64,000 bases of DNA from an uncultured Collinsella sp. (GTDB lineage Bacteria > Actinomycetota > Coriobacteriia > Coriobacteriales > Coriobacteriaceae). The notes beneath the pieces were generated by a model. The model worked only from the letters and a program-made list of their open reading frames with translations, was not told where the DNA came from and did not search any database. The position numbers and the translations under genes are program-made. The stretch is taken from the NCBI GenBank assembly GCA_900543515.1, contig UQRW01000001.1:1-64000 (forward strand), written 5' to 3'. Positions 50,382 to 59,207 of the stretch are shown in pieces; within the stretch, counting starts at the first letter, position 1, and each line of letters begins with the position of its first letter.

Positions 50382-53300
50382 CTACACGTCCCTCCTTACA
50401 AACGTTCCTTCGTGGTTATACGAGCAGCGCGCATGCGCGGCCTGAGCCGACGTCGGGTCGACGGCGGCAACGTTGCCCGTCTCGAGCTCGCACAGGCGCT
50501 CGGCGATGCCGGCCTCAACGCGATCGAGCAGGGCGTCGAAGTCCATGCTGCCACCCTCGCCGGGGAAACCTTTCTTAAGGCCCGGGATGCGACCGTCGCC
50601 GCGCTCTTCCTCGAGCAGCTCGGCGCTCGCGGCACCGCGCAACGCCGGCTTGCCGCCCTTGGTCGAAAAGTAGAGCGCCGCGCGGGTGTCCAAATCCAGC
50701 GCCCGGCGCATGGCCTGGGCGTAGATGAGCGTTTGGGTATGTGGTGGCAACCAGCGCGGATCGTCGATGGGCGCCGTGCCCGATTCCTCGTCGCGCACCG
50801 TAGGGTCGGCGAGCTTAAACTCCTCAACGCCAGTGCGATGCTTGTAGTCGATCACCACGGCACGATTCTCGGCGTCCACGTCCACGCGGTCGATGCGCCC
50901 GCCAAGCGGCCAACCGGCATACTCGACCTTGAGCTCGTTGAAGGCGAACTCCAGGTAGCGTGGCGCAAAGGGGGCAAGTGCCTCGGACTCGTAGGCGAGC
51001 ACGCCTTCCAGCTGCGGCAGAATCTCGGCCACCTGACGTTCCTCTACCGGAGAGAGCGGCACGAGCGGACCCTCGGCACCGCGCTTGCCGGCGTGCTCGG
51101 CCAAGGTCTCGTCAAAGACCTCGCGCAGCAGCTCCTGTGCGCGCGGCAGGTTCTCGGGCGTCACGCGCTCCATGCCCTCTTGGGGCAGACGGGCATGCAG
51201 ATGCTCCAGCACGTCGTGGACAAAGTTGCCCTTCTCCATGTTGCCAAAGCCCGCGTCGATAGACTGGGGCTTGACGCGATACGACACGAACCAGCACAGC
51301 GGGCACGTCGAATACGCCTCAATCTGCGAGGCGGACGTCAGACGCGGCACGAGCGGCGCGTCCTCGCCCTCGCCATCGCGACGGCGCAGGACCAGATACG
51401 GAATGGCTTCATCGCTCAGATGCTGAGGAGCTTCGCAGGTCACGCGCTCGCGCCTAAAACCTTCGCCTGCAGCGGGATCAAAGTCGGCGATGATATCGCC
51501 CTCGCCCACGCGCGTGGGCCTGGCAGCGCCAGCGGCCTCGGCATGTGCCCGCAGCTCGGTCCATACGGCTGCCGGGTAGCACTCGCGCGCCTGGCGATCG
51601 TGTGTCACGCGGGCAAGCGCGACCGGACCGCTCGTCGCCTGCATTGCACGGCCAAAGCGCACGCGCAGCAGGGCGGCGGGCTCCAAAGACACGCCGTCGC
51701 GGCGCAGCTCGGCCGTCAACGTGGCAAGCGGGCCCTCTTCATGCGAAAGCGGATAGCTGTCCAGGTCGACATCGGCAAACAGCACGGCATCGTAGCCGCC
51801 AGGACGCAAAACCGACGCATCGGCAAGCGACACGAAGCGCACTTGCGCCCGTGGCGTGCGGTCGACCTCGTAGGTCTCGTAATCGTAAGCGGTGCTGCGC
51901 TTGTCCACCTTAGTTCGAACGCCGTCGAGAACCGGCACGGTCGCGGCCTGCGACACGTCAAGCGCGCGAGCATCGTTCATAAGGATGTCGATGGCATGGC
52001 GCAGCAGAGCCGTCTCTGCCTGGCGACGGGCCTGGCCGTCAAGGCCGCCTAGGGCGCGATCGGGCAGCGCCTCGGCAACGGCGAGCATGGCCTTGAGCGC
52101 CGTCACGGGTTTGTCGCGCCACAGCGCCTGAAACACGTCCGAGACCACGCATGGCACGTTCTTAAACCAGTTATCTTCGCTAGCGGCCTTGCGGGCGCCC
52201 CTCACCTGGCCCTGCACGCTCTGCAGCAGGCTCTTGACGCCCGCAGTGGTTTTGTTGCGCGACAGGCGCATGTTCTTGTCGAAGCCGCGGGCGCTCGCGG
52301 CGTCGGCACCCGAAAGCGGGCTATAAATCCAGTCGGTAAGCTCTGAAGCGGGCCACCACTCGGTCTTGGAAGCGGTGCCCTCGTCGGCGGCTTTCATACG
52401 CTCGATCAGGTTGGCGAGCGCCGTAAACTGCCTGCCCGCGATGGACTGGGAAAACGCCGTGAACTCAGTCGTCTCGGCCGCAATGTGACGCGCCGCCAGA
52501 CGAGAGGCGAGTTCGCCGAACAGCTGGGGTGCCCGGGCAGAAACAACGAGCACGCGCACGGGGTCGGCAGAAGCGCCGTCGACCTCGGAACCCCGGCACG
52601 TTTTTACCAGATCATCAATTGCGTCCGCATAAGCATGAGCACGGGCATGGGGGCCAGCGACCTCAATAAAGGCAGGCTGAGCGGCGGTCCCGTAAGCGGC
52701 ATCAGACGCGCCGACACCCTCCCCTAGCGGCGCGATCTCAAACAACACATCGCGTGCATCAAATGCCGTGGCAAGCTCCTCGCGCATCGCCGCCTGCTCG
52801 CGGGCAAGCAGCACGACGACCTCTCCCCCATTGTTCGCCACGGCAGACAGCAGCTCGAGCAGACCGTGCGTAAACGACGTGATACCGCGCACGCATACGG
52901 CGCGAGTGCACGCCGGCAGGCTATCGGCCAGGACACTGGTCATAATGTCAGCTGCCTCGCAGGGCTCAACCATATCTCGACGGTCCAAACCGCCCGCGTA
53001 GGCGCGCAAAAGCTCGAACACACGAGCCTCGGCATCGCTTTTTGGCTCAGGCTGGCAGTTGTCGCCACGGCATCGTTCGGCACCCGTCCCCGCAACGCCC
53101 GGCAACACGTCGCGGGCCATGCGCGCGAGCATGCGCACTGTGCCCTGGCTGCGCGAAAGCGGCTGCAGATCGGCATCGTCGAGACGCGTGACCATGTCCG
53201 AGAACAGCATCTGGCGCTGCAGGTTGTCGACGAAACCGCGCCCGTCGCCCAAAAGCTCCCAAAGCGAGCGAAGCCACGATGTAGACGTCTTGTAGTCGAT

Positions 53301-53471
53301 ACCCAGCGAAACGCCGGCTTCCGCCGCATCATGACGGCACAGGTCGAGCTCGGCAAACGTAGGTGCCAGCAACACGGCACGCCCGTGGCGGACAATAAGG
53401 TCGGCAAGCAGCGCCGACTCGGCATCGCTCAAATCCGTGCCGGCATTGGTGGTATAGATTCGAACAGGCAT
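50382..53471 (-). CDS. addB: AddB-like PD-(D/E)XK nuclease, partner of AddA
   Basis: 1029 residues. A helicase-like N-terminal half lacks a clear Walker A, so it is probably inactive as an ATPase, as in RexB-type subunits. The C-terminal PD-(D/E)XK nuclease has AVVIDYKHRTG. The SSCPLC-type segment YSTCPLCWFVSYRV, ahead of the nuclease, and a late Cys near the C-terminus could contribute to the iron-sulfur staple known in AddB. It directly precedes addA. GGAGG lies 3 nt before ATG 53471. The AddB assignment rests on position and nuclease type; sequence identity within the family is low. Confidence 0.85.
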   Translation of the reverse strand: MPVRIYTTNAGTDLSDAESALLADLIVRHGRAVLLAPTFAELDLCRHDAAEAGVSLGIDYKTSTSWLRSLWELLGDGRGFVDNLQRQMLFSDMVTRLDDADLQPLSRSQGTVRMLARMARDVLPGVAGTGAERCRGDNCQPEPKSDAEARVFELLRAYAGGLDRRDMVEPCEAADIMTSVLADSLPACTRAVCVRGITSFTHGLLELLSAVANNGGEVVVLLAREQAAMREELATAFDARDVLFEIAPLGEGVGASDAAYGTAAQPAFIEVAGPHARAHAYADAIDDLVKTCRGSEVDGASADPVRVLVVSARAPQLFGELASRLAARHIAAETTEFTAFSQSIAGRQFTALANLIERMKAADEGTASKTEWWPASELTDWIYSPLSGADAASARGFDKNMRLSRNKTTAGVKSLLQSVQGQVRGARKAASEDNWFKNVPCVVSDVFQALWRDKPVTALKAMLAVAEALPDRALGGLDGQARRQAETALLRHAIDILMNDARALDVSQAATVPVLDGVRTKVDKRSTAYDYETYEVDRTPRAQVRFVSLADASVLRPGGYDAVLFADVDLDSYPLSHEEGPLATLTAELRRDGVSLEPAALLRVRFGRAMQATSGPVALARVTHDRQARECYPAAVWTELRAHAEAAGAARPTRVGEGDIIADFDPAAGEGFRRERVTCEAPQHLSDEAIPYLVLRRRDGEGEDAPLVPRLTSASQIEAYSTCPLCWFVSYRVKPQSIDAGFGNMEKGNFVHDVLEHLHARLPQEGMERVTPENLPRAQELLREVFDETLAEHAGKRGAEGPLVPLSPVEERQVAEILPQLEGVLAYESEALAPFAPRYLEFAFNELKVEYAGWPLGGRIDRVDVDAENRAVVIDYKHRTGVEEFKLADPTVRDEESGTAPIDDPRWLPPHTQTLIYAQAMRRALDLDTRAALYFSTKGGKPALRGAASAELLEEERGDGRIPGLKKGFPGEGGSMDFDALLDRVEAGIAERLCELETGNVAAVDPTSAQAAHARCSYNHEGTFVRRDV

Positions 53472-53605
53472 GGTCCTCCGCTCAAACTGTTCGCAATAAT
53501 CAATGCATCCATCCTACCCGCCCACGCGGACACATTGCCACCACAGCTCCATCTTTTGGTACAAAGCAACCTGGCCCCAACGAACCAGCCGATTGCGGGC
53601 ATATA

Positions 53606-53634
53606 AAAACCGCCCCCGGAGGAGCGGTTTTGCA
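53606..53634. terminator. bidirectional terminator between yerC-like gene and addB
   Basis: AAAACCGC (53606-53613) pairs with GCGGTTTT (53624-53631), flanked by A and T runs on both sides. It ends the yerC-like gene on the minus strand. Confidence 0.8.
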
Positions 53635-53655
53635 CAATTCGTTTTTGTCGCCGGC

Positions 53656-53955
53656 CTACTCGCCATCCTCCAACTTAATGAGGATCTTGCGGTAGCCACC
53701 GTACTCGCCGTTCAGCGCCTTTGAAACGCGGCTCACCGTGGTGGACGAAGCGCCGGTACGGGCCTGAACCTCAACATAAGGCTCGCCCTCGTCCAAATAG
53801 CGCGCAACCTGCAAACGCTGAGAAAGGTCGCAAATCTCGCGCGGCGTGCAGATATCGGTCAAAAACGCTTGGATATCCTTCTCGTCGTCCAAAAGGCTAA
53901 ATGCGTGGACCAGCTGCTTGACATCAGGCTTGTCAAACATGTTCTCGATATTCAT
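53656..53955 (-). CDS. YerC/YecD family TrpR-like regulator
   Basis: 99-residue small helical DNA-binding protein of the YerC/YecD type, related to TrpR. Helices are followed by a helix-turn-helix: ICDLSQRLQVARYLDEGEPY, then VQARTGASSTTVSRVSKALN with the recognition helix, then a basic end YRKILIKLEDGE. Family members are found near repair genes in several Gram-positives, but their targets are unknown. A candidate promoter (TACACT -10, 54061-54066) lies upstream. No effector can be inferred. Confidence 0.85.
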   Translation of the reverse strand: MNIENMFDKPDVKQLVHAFSLLDDEKDIQAFLTDICTPREICDLSQRLQVARYLDEGEPYVEVQARTGASSTTVSRVSKALNGEYGGYRKILIKLEDGE

Positions 53956-54279
53956 CGATCACCGCCAAACCCGCCAAAAGGCATCGAAGTTGATACTGAC
54001 ATCGGGCATCGTTCGCCCGTTCTATGCAATAGGGCAACGCCTGTGGCTTTTGCCCGTAGCAGTGTAGCACACCACCAAACTAAAGCGACAAGACTCTCTG
54101 CCAGCGGCGCGTTTTTCAGGACGAACGCCGTTTTGAAATCGAATGCGCACGTAAGCTCCACGAATATTTGCGACAATGGGCGTCCAGGCAAGGATCCGCG
54201 TTCGCGCAGCCGTCCAAGTCGCCACGGCAAGCTGCTTCACGCGTCACTAACTCTCCCCGCGCAAGAAAGGACCCCTACC
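53956..54279. other. divergent intergenic region between yerC-like and holin-like genes
   Basis: A 324-bp gap. On the minus strand TTGTCG, 19 bp, then TACACT with a TGC extended -10 (54061-54091) is a weak promoter for the yerC-like gene. A GGGCAA/TTGCCC pair near 54032-54055 could form a small leader hairpin. No coding sequence is supported. Confidence 0.45.
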
Positions 54280-54645
54280 ATGCGCTTTATGCTTAACTGG
54301 CTCTTTACTTCGATCGCCATCGCGATCGCCACGTTCCTCGTCCCCGGCATCCAACCCTTCGGTTTTGCCGAGGCCTGGGTCTGCTTTGCCTTTGTGGGAC
54401 TGTTCCTCAACATCGTCGATTCGCTCGTCAAGCCGTTCCTGACGGTCATCTCACTGCCGCTCACTATTATTACGCTTGGTATTTTTCAGCTCGTAGTCAA
54501 CAGCTTTATGCTCGAGCTGGCCAGCTACCTGTCGGTCAATCTGCTGGGCGCGGGTATCTCCATCGCCAGCTTCGGATCGGCCTTTATGGGCAGCATCCTG
54601 GTATCCATCATGCGCAGCATTCTGGACAGCATCGCCGAGGGCTAA
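54280..54645 (+). CDS. phage holin-like family four-helix membrane protein (YvlD-type)
   Basis: 121 residues with four hydrophobic helices (about 8-28, 33-52, 57-78, 85-112). The hallmark segments NIVDSLVKPFLTVISLPLTIITLGIF and LVVNSFMLELASYL match the phage-holin-superfamily-IV/YvlD proteins. These are widespread small bacterial membrane proteins, sometimes tied to envelope stress, not usually real phage holins. The ATG at 54280 follows AAGAAAGGA. A strong terminator follows. No phage genes are near. Confidence 0.85.
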   Translation: MRFMLNWLFTSIAIAIATFLVPGIQPFGFAEAWVCFAFVGLFLNIVDSLVKPFLTVISLPLTIITLGIFQLVVNSFMLELASYLSVNLLGAGISIASFGSAFMGSILVSIMRSILDSIAEG

Positions 54646-54682
54646 AACTGTTCAATACGAACCGTCATATCGACCCAAAACA

Positions 54683-54718
54683 AAGGCCGCCCATCGCAAA
54701 AATGGGCGGCCTTCTTAT
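54683..54718 (+). terminator. Rho-independent terminator after the holin-like gene
   Basis: AAGGCCGCCCAT (54683-54694) pairs perfectly with ATGGGCGGCCTT (54702-54713), followed by CTTATTT. Confidence 0.88.
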
Positions 54719-54782
54719 TTGCCAAGTCTCAAAGGACGAGAGGATCTACCATTTCTACCCCGTCCCCAAATGCAGGTGTGGG

Positions 54783-55211
54783 TTAGATGACGTAGTCGTA
54801 GCCATGGTTGGGAGCGACAAGTTGATCGAGCGTCACGCCGTCGAGGTAGTCGTTGATGAGCTTGTCCAAGTTCTTCCACACGTCGAGCGTGGGGCACTCG
54901 TCCGAACGCGAACAGCCCTTGCAGTCGCCGTCCAAGCATGCGACCGGCGCCAGACTACCCTCGGTCAGGCGCAGGATCTCGCCCACCGTGTACTGCTCGG
55001 GCGGGCGCGTGAGCACGTAGCCGCCGCCCTTGCCACGCATGCCCGAGAGCATGTTGGCACGTACGAGCGTAGCCAAAATGTTCTCGAGATATTTCTCGGA
55101 AATCCCCTGTCGCGCCGCGATCTCTTTGAGCGGGATGCGACCGGCCGCCTGGTGCTCGGCCAGGTCGACCATAACGCGCAGGGCATATCTGCCCTTAGTG
55201 GAAACCAACAT
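54783..55211 (-). CDS. Rrf2 family transcriptional regulator
   Basis: 142 residues with the N-terminal winged helix typical of Rrf2 (STKGRYALRVMVDLAEH, IAARQGISEKYLENILATLV, LSGMRGKGGGYVLTRPP). A cysteine cluster follows (C-LDGD-C-KG-C-SRSDE-C, about residues 92-106), similar to the Fe-S ligands of IscR. It lies divergent from cysK, a typical target of CymR/IscR-like regulators. It probably senses iron-sulfur or cysteine status and controls cysK and itself (inference). TAGAAATTCTA, a perfect 11-nt dyad at 55243-55253, lies in its leader. Confidence 0.88.
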   Translation of the reverse strand: MLVSTKGRYALRVMVDLAEHQAAGRIPLKEIAARQGISEKYLENILATLVRANMLSGMRGKGGGYVLTRPPEQYTVGEILRLTEGSLAPVACLDGDCKGCSRSDECPTLDVWKNLDKLINDYLDGVTLDQLVAPNHGYDYVI

Positions 55212-55242
55212 GTATAGTGCTGCCTTTCGGTCATTTAGTCCG

Positions 55243-55253
55243 TAGAAATTCTA
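55243..55253. promoter_or_regulatory. 11-nt dyad upstream of the Rrf2 gene, possible operator
   Basis: TAGAAATTCTA reads the same on both strands and lies 32-42 nt upstream of the Rrf2-family start codon. An autoregulatory operator is possible but untested. Confidence 0.3.
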
Positions 55254-55328
55254 GCCGAAAAATTGGTTTTGAAAATACCCATTCCCGTCAAGATGGTTAA
55301 TCGACTCGTAATAATCTTCTATTTCCTA

Positions 55329-55357
55329 TTGCGTTACTAGGCTTTAGTGTCTACTAT
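55329..55357 (+). promoter_or_regulatory. cysK promoter
   Basis: TTGCGT (55329-55334), 17 bp, TACTAT (55352-55357) is a good sigma-70-type promoter, 108 nt upstream of the cysK start. The leader between may hold a regulator site. Confidence 0.6.
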
Positions 55358-55464
55358 GCTTGCCAACGGCAAAACGAACAACCTATAAGGTTTGTGGGTT
55401 TCGCTGCTACACACACCGTAAAACCACACGGTATCCAGTCATTTGAACACTTTGGAGGTTCATC

Positions 55465-56403
55465 ATGAGCAAGGTTTACACGTCCATCGATCAGCTTATC
55501 GGCCACACCCCGCTTCTGGAGGTCACTCACTTTGAGGCCGATGAGGACCTCAAGGCCCGCGTGCTCGTCAAGCTGGAATACTTCAACCCCGCCGGCTCCG
55601 TCAAAGACCGCGTCGCCAAGAACATGATCGACGAGGCCGAGAAGGCCGGCAAGCTCGTGCGCGGCGGCGACTACACCATCATCGAGCCCACGAGCGGCAA
55701 CACCGGCGTCGGCATCGCCTCGGTGGCGGCCGCCCGCGGCTACAAGGTGATCATCACCATGCCCGAGACCATGTCCGTCGAGCGCCGCAAGCTGATGCAG
55801 GCATACGGTGCGCAGCTCGTGCTCACCGACGGCTCCAAGGGCATGAAGGGCGCTATCGCCAAGGCAGAGGAACTGCAGAAGGAGACTCCCAACAGCATCA
55901 TCGCCGGCCAGTTTGTGAACCCCGCCAACCCCGCCATCCACAAGGCCACGACCGGCCCCGAGATCTGGGACGACACCGACGGCAAGGTCGACATCTTCGT
56001 CGCCGGCGTCGGCACCGGTGGTACCGTGACCGGCGTGGGCGAGTTCCTCAAGGAGCAGAACCCCGAGATTAAGGTCGTCGCCGTCGAGCCCGCCACCTCC
56101 CCGGTGCTCTCCAAGGGCCAGGCCGGCCCGCACAAGATCCAGGGTATCGGTGCCGGCTTTGTGCCCGACGTCCTCGACACCCAGGTCTACGACGAGATCA
56201 TCCCCGTCGAGAACGACGACGCCTTTGCCACCGGCCGCGCCGTGGGCCACAAGGAGGGCGTGCTCGTGGGCATTTCGTCCGGCGCCGCCGTGTGGGCCGC
56301 ACTGCAGCTGGCCAAGCGCCCCGAGAACGAGGGCAAGACCATCGTGGCGCTGCTCGCTGACACCGGCGAGCGCTACCTGTCCACGGCGCTTTTCCAGGAC
56401 TAG
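55465..56403 (+). CDS. cysK: cysteine synthase A (O-acetylserine sulfhydrylase)
   Basis: PLP enzyme that makes cysteine from O-acetylserine and sulfide. 312 residues with the PLP lysine motif NPAGSVKDRVAKNM, substrate loop EPTSGNTGVGIASV, the glycine-rich GVGTGGTVTGVGEF, and the C-terminal GISSGAAVWAA. Length is normal. TTTGGAGG lies 7 nt upstream of ATG 55465. It is divergent from the Rrf2 regulator and followed by a strong terminator and mnmA, so cysteine (sulfur) supply sits beside its tRNA-thiolation use. Confidence 0.96.
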   Translation: MSKVYTSIDQLIGHTPLLEVTHFEADEDLKARVLVKLEYFNPAGSVKDRVAKNMIDEAEKAGKLVRGGDYTIIEPTSGNTGVGIASVAAARGYKVIITMPETMSVERRKLMQAYGAQLVLTDGSKGMKGAIAKAEELQKETPNSIIAGQFVNPANPAIHKATTGPEIWDDTDGKVDIFVAGVGTGGTVTGVGEFLKEQNPEIKVVAVEPATSPVLSKGQAGPHKIQGIGAGFVPDVLDTQVYDEIIPVENDDAFATGRAVGHKEGVLVGISSGAAVWAALQLAKRPENEGKTIVALLADTGERYLSTALFQD

Positions 56404-56516
56404 GGCCCACTGCCAAGCCGATGAGCTCAAGGCACGCCGGTTTCTCCTCTCTTCTGGCGACCTGAGCCCATCTCGTTAGGGCGTCCCACGAAGCACCCGA
56501 ACTTGTTACAATGTCT

Positions 56517-56556
56517 GCGGCGCGGAACCAGCCTCCCGCGCCGCTTTTCTTTTTTG
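56517..56556 (+). terminator. Rho-independent terminator between cysK and mnmA
   Basis: GCGGCGCGG (56517-56525) pairs perfectly with CCGCGCCGC (56536-56544), followed by TTTTCTTTTTT. It could end cysK or attenuate mnmA, whose start is 28 nt further on. Confidence 0.88.
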
Positions 56557-56584
56557 GCCGCATGCCACCAAGGAGAACCTCCCC

Positions 56585-57685
56585 ATGCACAACAAGCGCG
56601 TGCTCGTCGCCATGAGCGGCGGCGTCGATTCCAGCGTGACCGCGTACCTGCTCAAAAGCCAGGGCTACGAATGCGTCGGCGCCACCATGCGCCTCACCTG
56701 CCCCGCGCCCGATCCCGTCACGGGCATGAGCAAAGTCGACCGCGACATCGCCGACGCGAAGGCCGTTGCCGAGCGGCTAGGGATGCCCCACCACGTGCTC
56801 GACCTGCAGCAGACGTTCGACCGCAGCGTGATCGAGCGCTTTGTGACCGCCTACCAGGAAGGGCTAACGCCCAATCCGTGCATCATCTGCAACCGCCACA
56901 TTAAGTTTGGCGCGCTGCTGGACGCTGCGCTAAATATGGGCTGCGACTATATCGCCACGGGCCATTACGCCAAGACGAGCCAAGCGCCCGACGGCACCTG
57001 GCAGCTGCACCGCGGCGAAGATCCCAAAAAGGACCAAAGCTACTTTTTGTATTCGCTTACGCAAGAACGCCTCACGCACACGATCTTTCCGCTGGCGGGC
57101 CTGGATAAGGAACGCGACGTGCGCCGCATTGCCGCCGAGCAGGGCTTTGCCAACGCCAAGAAGGCCGAAAGCGAGGACATCTGCTTTATTCCCGACGGCG
57201 ACTACGCAGGCTATATCGAGCGCCGCTGCGGGCGCCCCGCCGCACCGGGCGACATCGTATGGCGCGACGGCAGCGTGGTTGGGCGCCACAACGGCGCGCT
57301 GCGCTATACCATCGGCCAGCGCAAGGGCCTGGGCGTCGCAATGGCACATCCCGTGTACGTGACGGGCGTCGACGCCGCCAACAACACCGTGCATCTGGGC
57401 GAAGCCGAGGACCTGACGGCCACCGCGCTCACGGCCAACGACTGGATCTGGAGCGCCCCTGCCGCGCGCATGGAGGCCGAGCTTGACGCCGGCGGCATTC
57501 GCGTGGGCGCCAAATACCGCTACCGTCAAAAGGACCAGGCAGCAACCCTTACACGTGGCGCCGACGGGCAAATGCTGCTGACTTTTGACGAGCCGCAGCG
57601 AGCCATCGCCCCCGGCCAGGCAGTCGTTATCTACCGCGGCGACGTCGTCTTGGGTGGCGGCACCGTTACGGCAGCTATCAAGTAG
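56585..57685 (+). CDS. mnmA: tRNA-uridine 2-sulfurtransferase MnmA
   Basis: Thiolates U34 of tRNA(Lys/Glu/Gln) with sulfur from a cysteine desulfurase. 366 residues with the PP-loop AMSGGVDSSVTAYLL, active-site cysteine in NPCIICNRHIKFG, the second catalytic Cys in ESEDICFIPDG, and the adenylation-type GHYAKTS region. ATG 56585 follows AAGGAG. It lies downstream of cysK and converges with the HTH-HipA-like gene, only 8 nt from it. Confidence 0.95.
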   Translation: MHNKRVLVAMSGGVDSSVTAYLLKSQGYECVGATMRLTCPAPDPVTGMSKVDRDIADAKAVAERLGMPHHVLDLQQTFDRSVIERFVTAYQEGLTPNPCIICNRHIKFGALLDAALNMGCDYIATGHYAKTSQAPDGTWQLHRGEDPKKDQSYFLYSLTQERLTHTIFPLAGLDKERDVRRIAAEQGFANAKKAESEDICFIPDGDYAGYIERRCGRPAAPGDIVWRDGSVVGRHNGALRYTIGQRKGLGVAMAHPVYVTGVDAANNTVHLGEAEDLTATALTANDWIWSAPAARMEAELDAGGIRVGAKYRYRQKDQAATLTRGADGQMLLTFDEPQRAIAPGQAVVIYRGDVVLGGGTVTAAIK

Positions 57686-57693
57686 CCGCGGGT

Positions 57694-59067
57694 TTATCGC
57701 TGCACGTGTCGAAGTACCTCAACAGCGGCACCAACCTCGATTATGCGACGCTCGAGGCCGCGGCGGATGGCCTCGAGTCGACCCTCCGCCGTGGCCCATT
57801 CGCTCTGCGAAAGAATCTCGATCGCCTCATCAACAAATCCGTTGAGCCGCGATGAATCGAACCAATCGAGCGAGTCCGCAAGCGCCAGCTGGACGGAAGG
57901 GTCGGGCCCAAACGGCTTAGCGGAAAACCCAAACTCCCCAGCTGCGAGCACGGCAGTTGGTACGTTGTACCACAAGCAGTTACCGCTATCGAACAGCGGA
58001 GCAGGTTTTATCTCCAGGGTGTCGACATTACGGATGATGCCGAAGTTTCGCCAATGGCGGTCGCTGTTGGCCAAAAGGGCATCGCAGACAATCATCTGCG
58101 ACATAGACCTTCTCACAGCGGCCTCATTGGCACCATGCTTGCCAAGGTAGCGACAGTATCGATCGTATGTCGAGTTTCCCCGCTGGCTACCAAGTACGCC
58201 CTTAACGTAAACAGCCGGAACGTATTCCTCGCGGCCATCAAGAAAGTCGTCGCACAGGCACACAGGGCCATCGAACATCCGCTCAACCGTATAAGGAACA
58301 AACTCACCCTCCGACAGCAAGCGACGATGTAGAGCCGTTGCAACCGCCTCGTTAAAGGGCCGTTGGTCGTCCATGCCGCACCCCTTGACCAGAACGCGAA
58401 CACCGTTGCGAATCATCCACGATTTAGGAAGCTCGCCCTCGGATGTGTTGTCGGGATTTTTAAGACCGATGCCCTCCAGCCAACCCGAACGCTCTTCGGG
58501 CGCCGATCGCTCAAATTCGTTCTCAAAGTAATTGATGTTTTGCCATTTGAGTTCGCCGCAATCGGCCGGCCGCAGCCAATAACAATCCGAAAGCGAGAGA
58601 CCCAGACACCGAACCGGCACCTCAGTGTCGTTGACAATCCCCAGCTCGCGGTAGCGCGAGATAAGCCCGGGGCGAACATCGGGTACCGACCGATGCCCCC
58701 ACCACGTGTTGAGCTCCCGTTTATTCACCGTAGGAGAAGAGCTCGAGCACGTGCCAAACGGCATCCTCTGCGCATCGAGTACCTCGGCGATTTCGAAGGA
58801 AAACTCGCGCGTCGGATCAAACGAAACACGTGCAACCTCGTAATCGGCGGACATCAGCGTAAACTTGCGCCCCACATCGGCCGCAGGACGGCGTCCACGT
58901 TTGCGGACCTTTTGATAAGCGACCGCAGAATCATACTCAACCATCTTCCGTCCGCCCACAATATCGCACGCGAGCGTTCCCGATGCGGCAAGCTGAGATA
59001 TGCGGGCTTTCGTAACGCCCAACAGGCGGGCAGCATCACCCATAGACAAGTACTCAGATGTATCCAT
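57694..59067 (-). CDS. helix-turn-helix/HipA-like kinase fusion
   Basis: 457 residues. The N-terminal MerR/excisionase-type helix-turn-helix domain (about 1-55; SMGDAARLLGVTKARISQLA) ends in a basic linker (KVRKRGRRPAADVGRK). A HipA-like serine/threonine kinase region follows: VLVKGCG with the ATP lysine, FNEAVATALHRRLL helix, catalytic loop LANSDRHWRNFGIIR (Asp/Asn), and DFG-like PAPLFDSGNCLW. HipA toxins normally need a separate HipB antitoxin; none is encoded on either side. ATG 59067 is preferred, with GAGGTG 9 nt upstream. It may be a self-contained regulator-kinase. The substrate is unknown; HipA proteins phosphorylate glutamyl- or tryptophanyl-tRNA synthetase (family knowledge). Confidence 0.82.
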   Translation of the reverse strand: MDTSEYLSMGDAARLLGVTKARISQLAASGTLACDIVGGRKMVEYDSAVAYQKVRKRGRRPAADVGRKFTLMSADYEVARVSFDPTREFSFEIAEVLDAQRMPFGTCSSSSPTVNKRELNTWWGHRSVPDVRPGLISRYRELGIVNDTEVPVRCLGLSLSDCYWLRPADCGELKWQNINYFENEFERSAPEERSGWLEGIGLKNPDNTSEGELPKSWMIRNGVRVLVKGCGMDDQRPFNEAVATALHRRLLSEGEFVPYTVERMFDGPVCLCDDFLDGREEYVPAVYVKGVLGSQRGNSTYDRYCRYLGKHGANEAAVRRSMSQMIVCDALLANSDRHWRNFGIIRNVDTLEIKPAPLFDSGNCLWYNVPTAVLAAGEFGFSAKPFGPDPSVQLALADSLDWFDSSRLNGFVDEAIEILSQSEWATAEGRLEAIRRGLERRIIEVGAAVEVLRHVQR

Positions 59068-59207
59068 ACGCCGCATCACCTCGTTAAGTATTCTAAACGT
59101 AAAGTTAATTAGCTACATACAGCATAATACTAAACAGACTGAAGCGAAAAAAGGCCCGAGCAATCAGGCCTTAGAGCAATTGGTCAACAGAGTCGCAAGC
59201 TGCTCCC

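Noticed and set aside
48018..52052. Very long plus-strand open frame opposite addA and addB (about 1344 codons)
   Set aside because: It is antisense to two well-supported genes, rich in Arg/His/Leu/Gly with no domain, and arises from the GC-rich third positions of the real frames.
54280..54645. Phage holin interpretation of the four-helix membrane protein
   Set aside because: The sequence fits the chromosomal YvlD-type branch and no endolysin or phage genes are adjacent.
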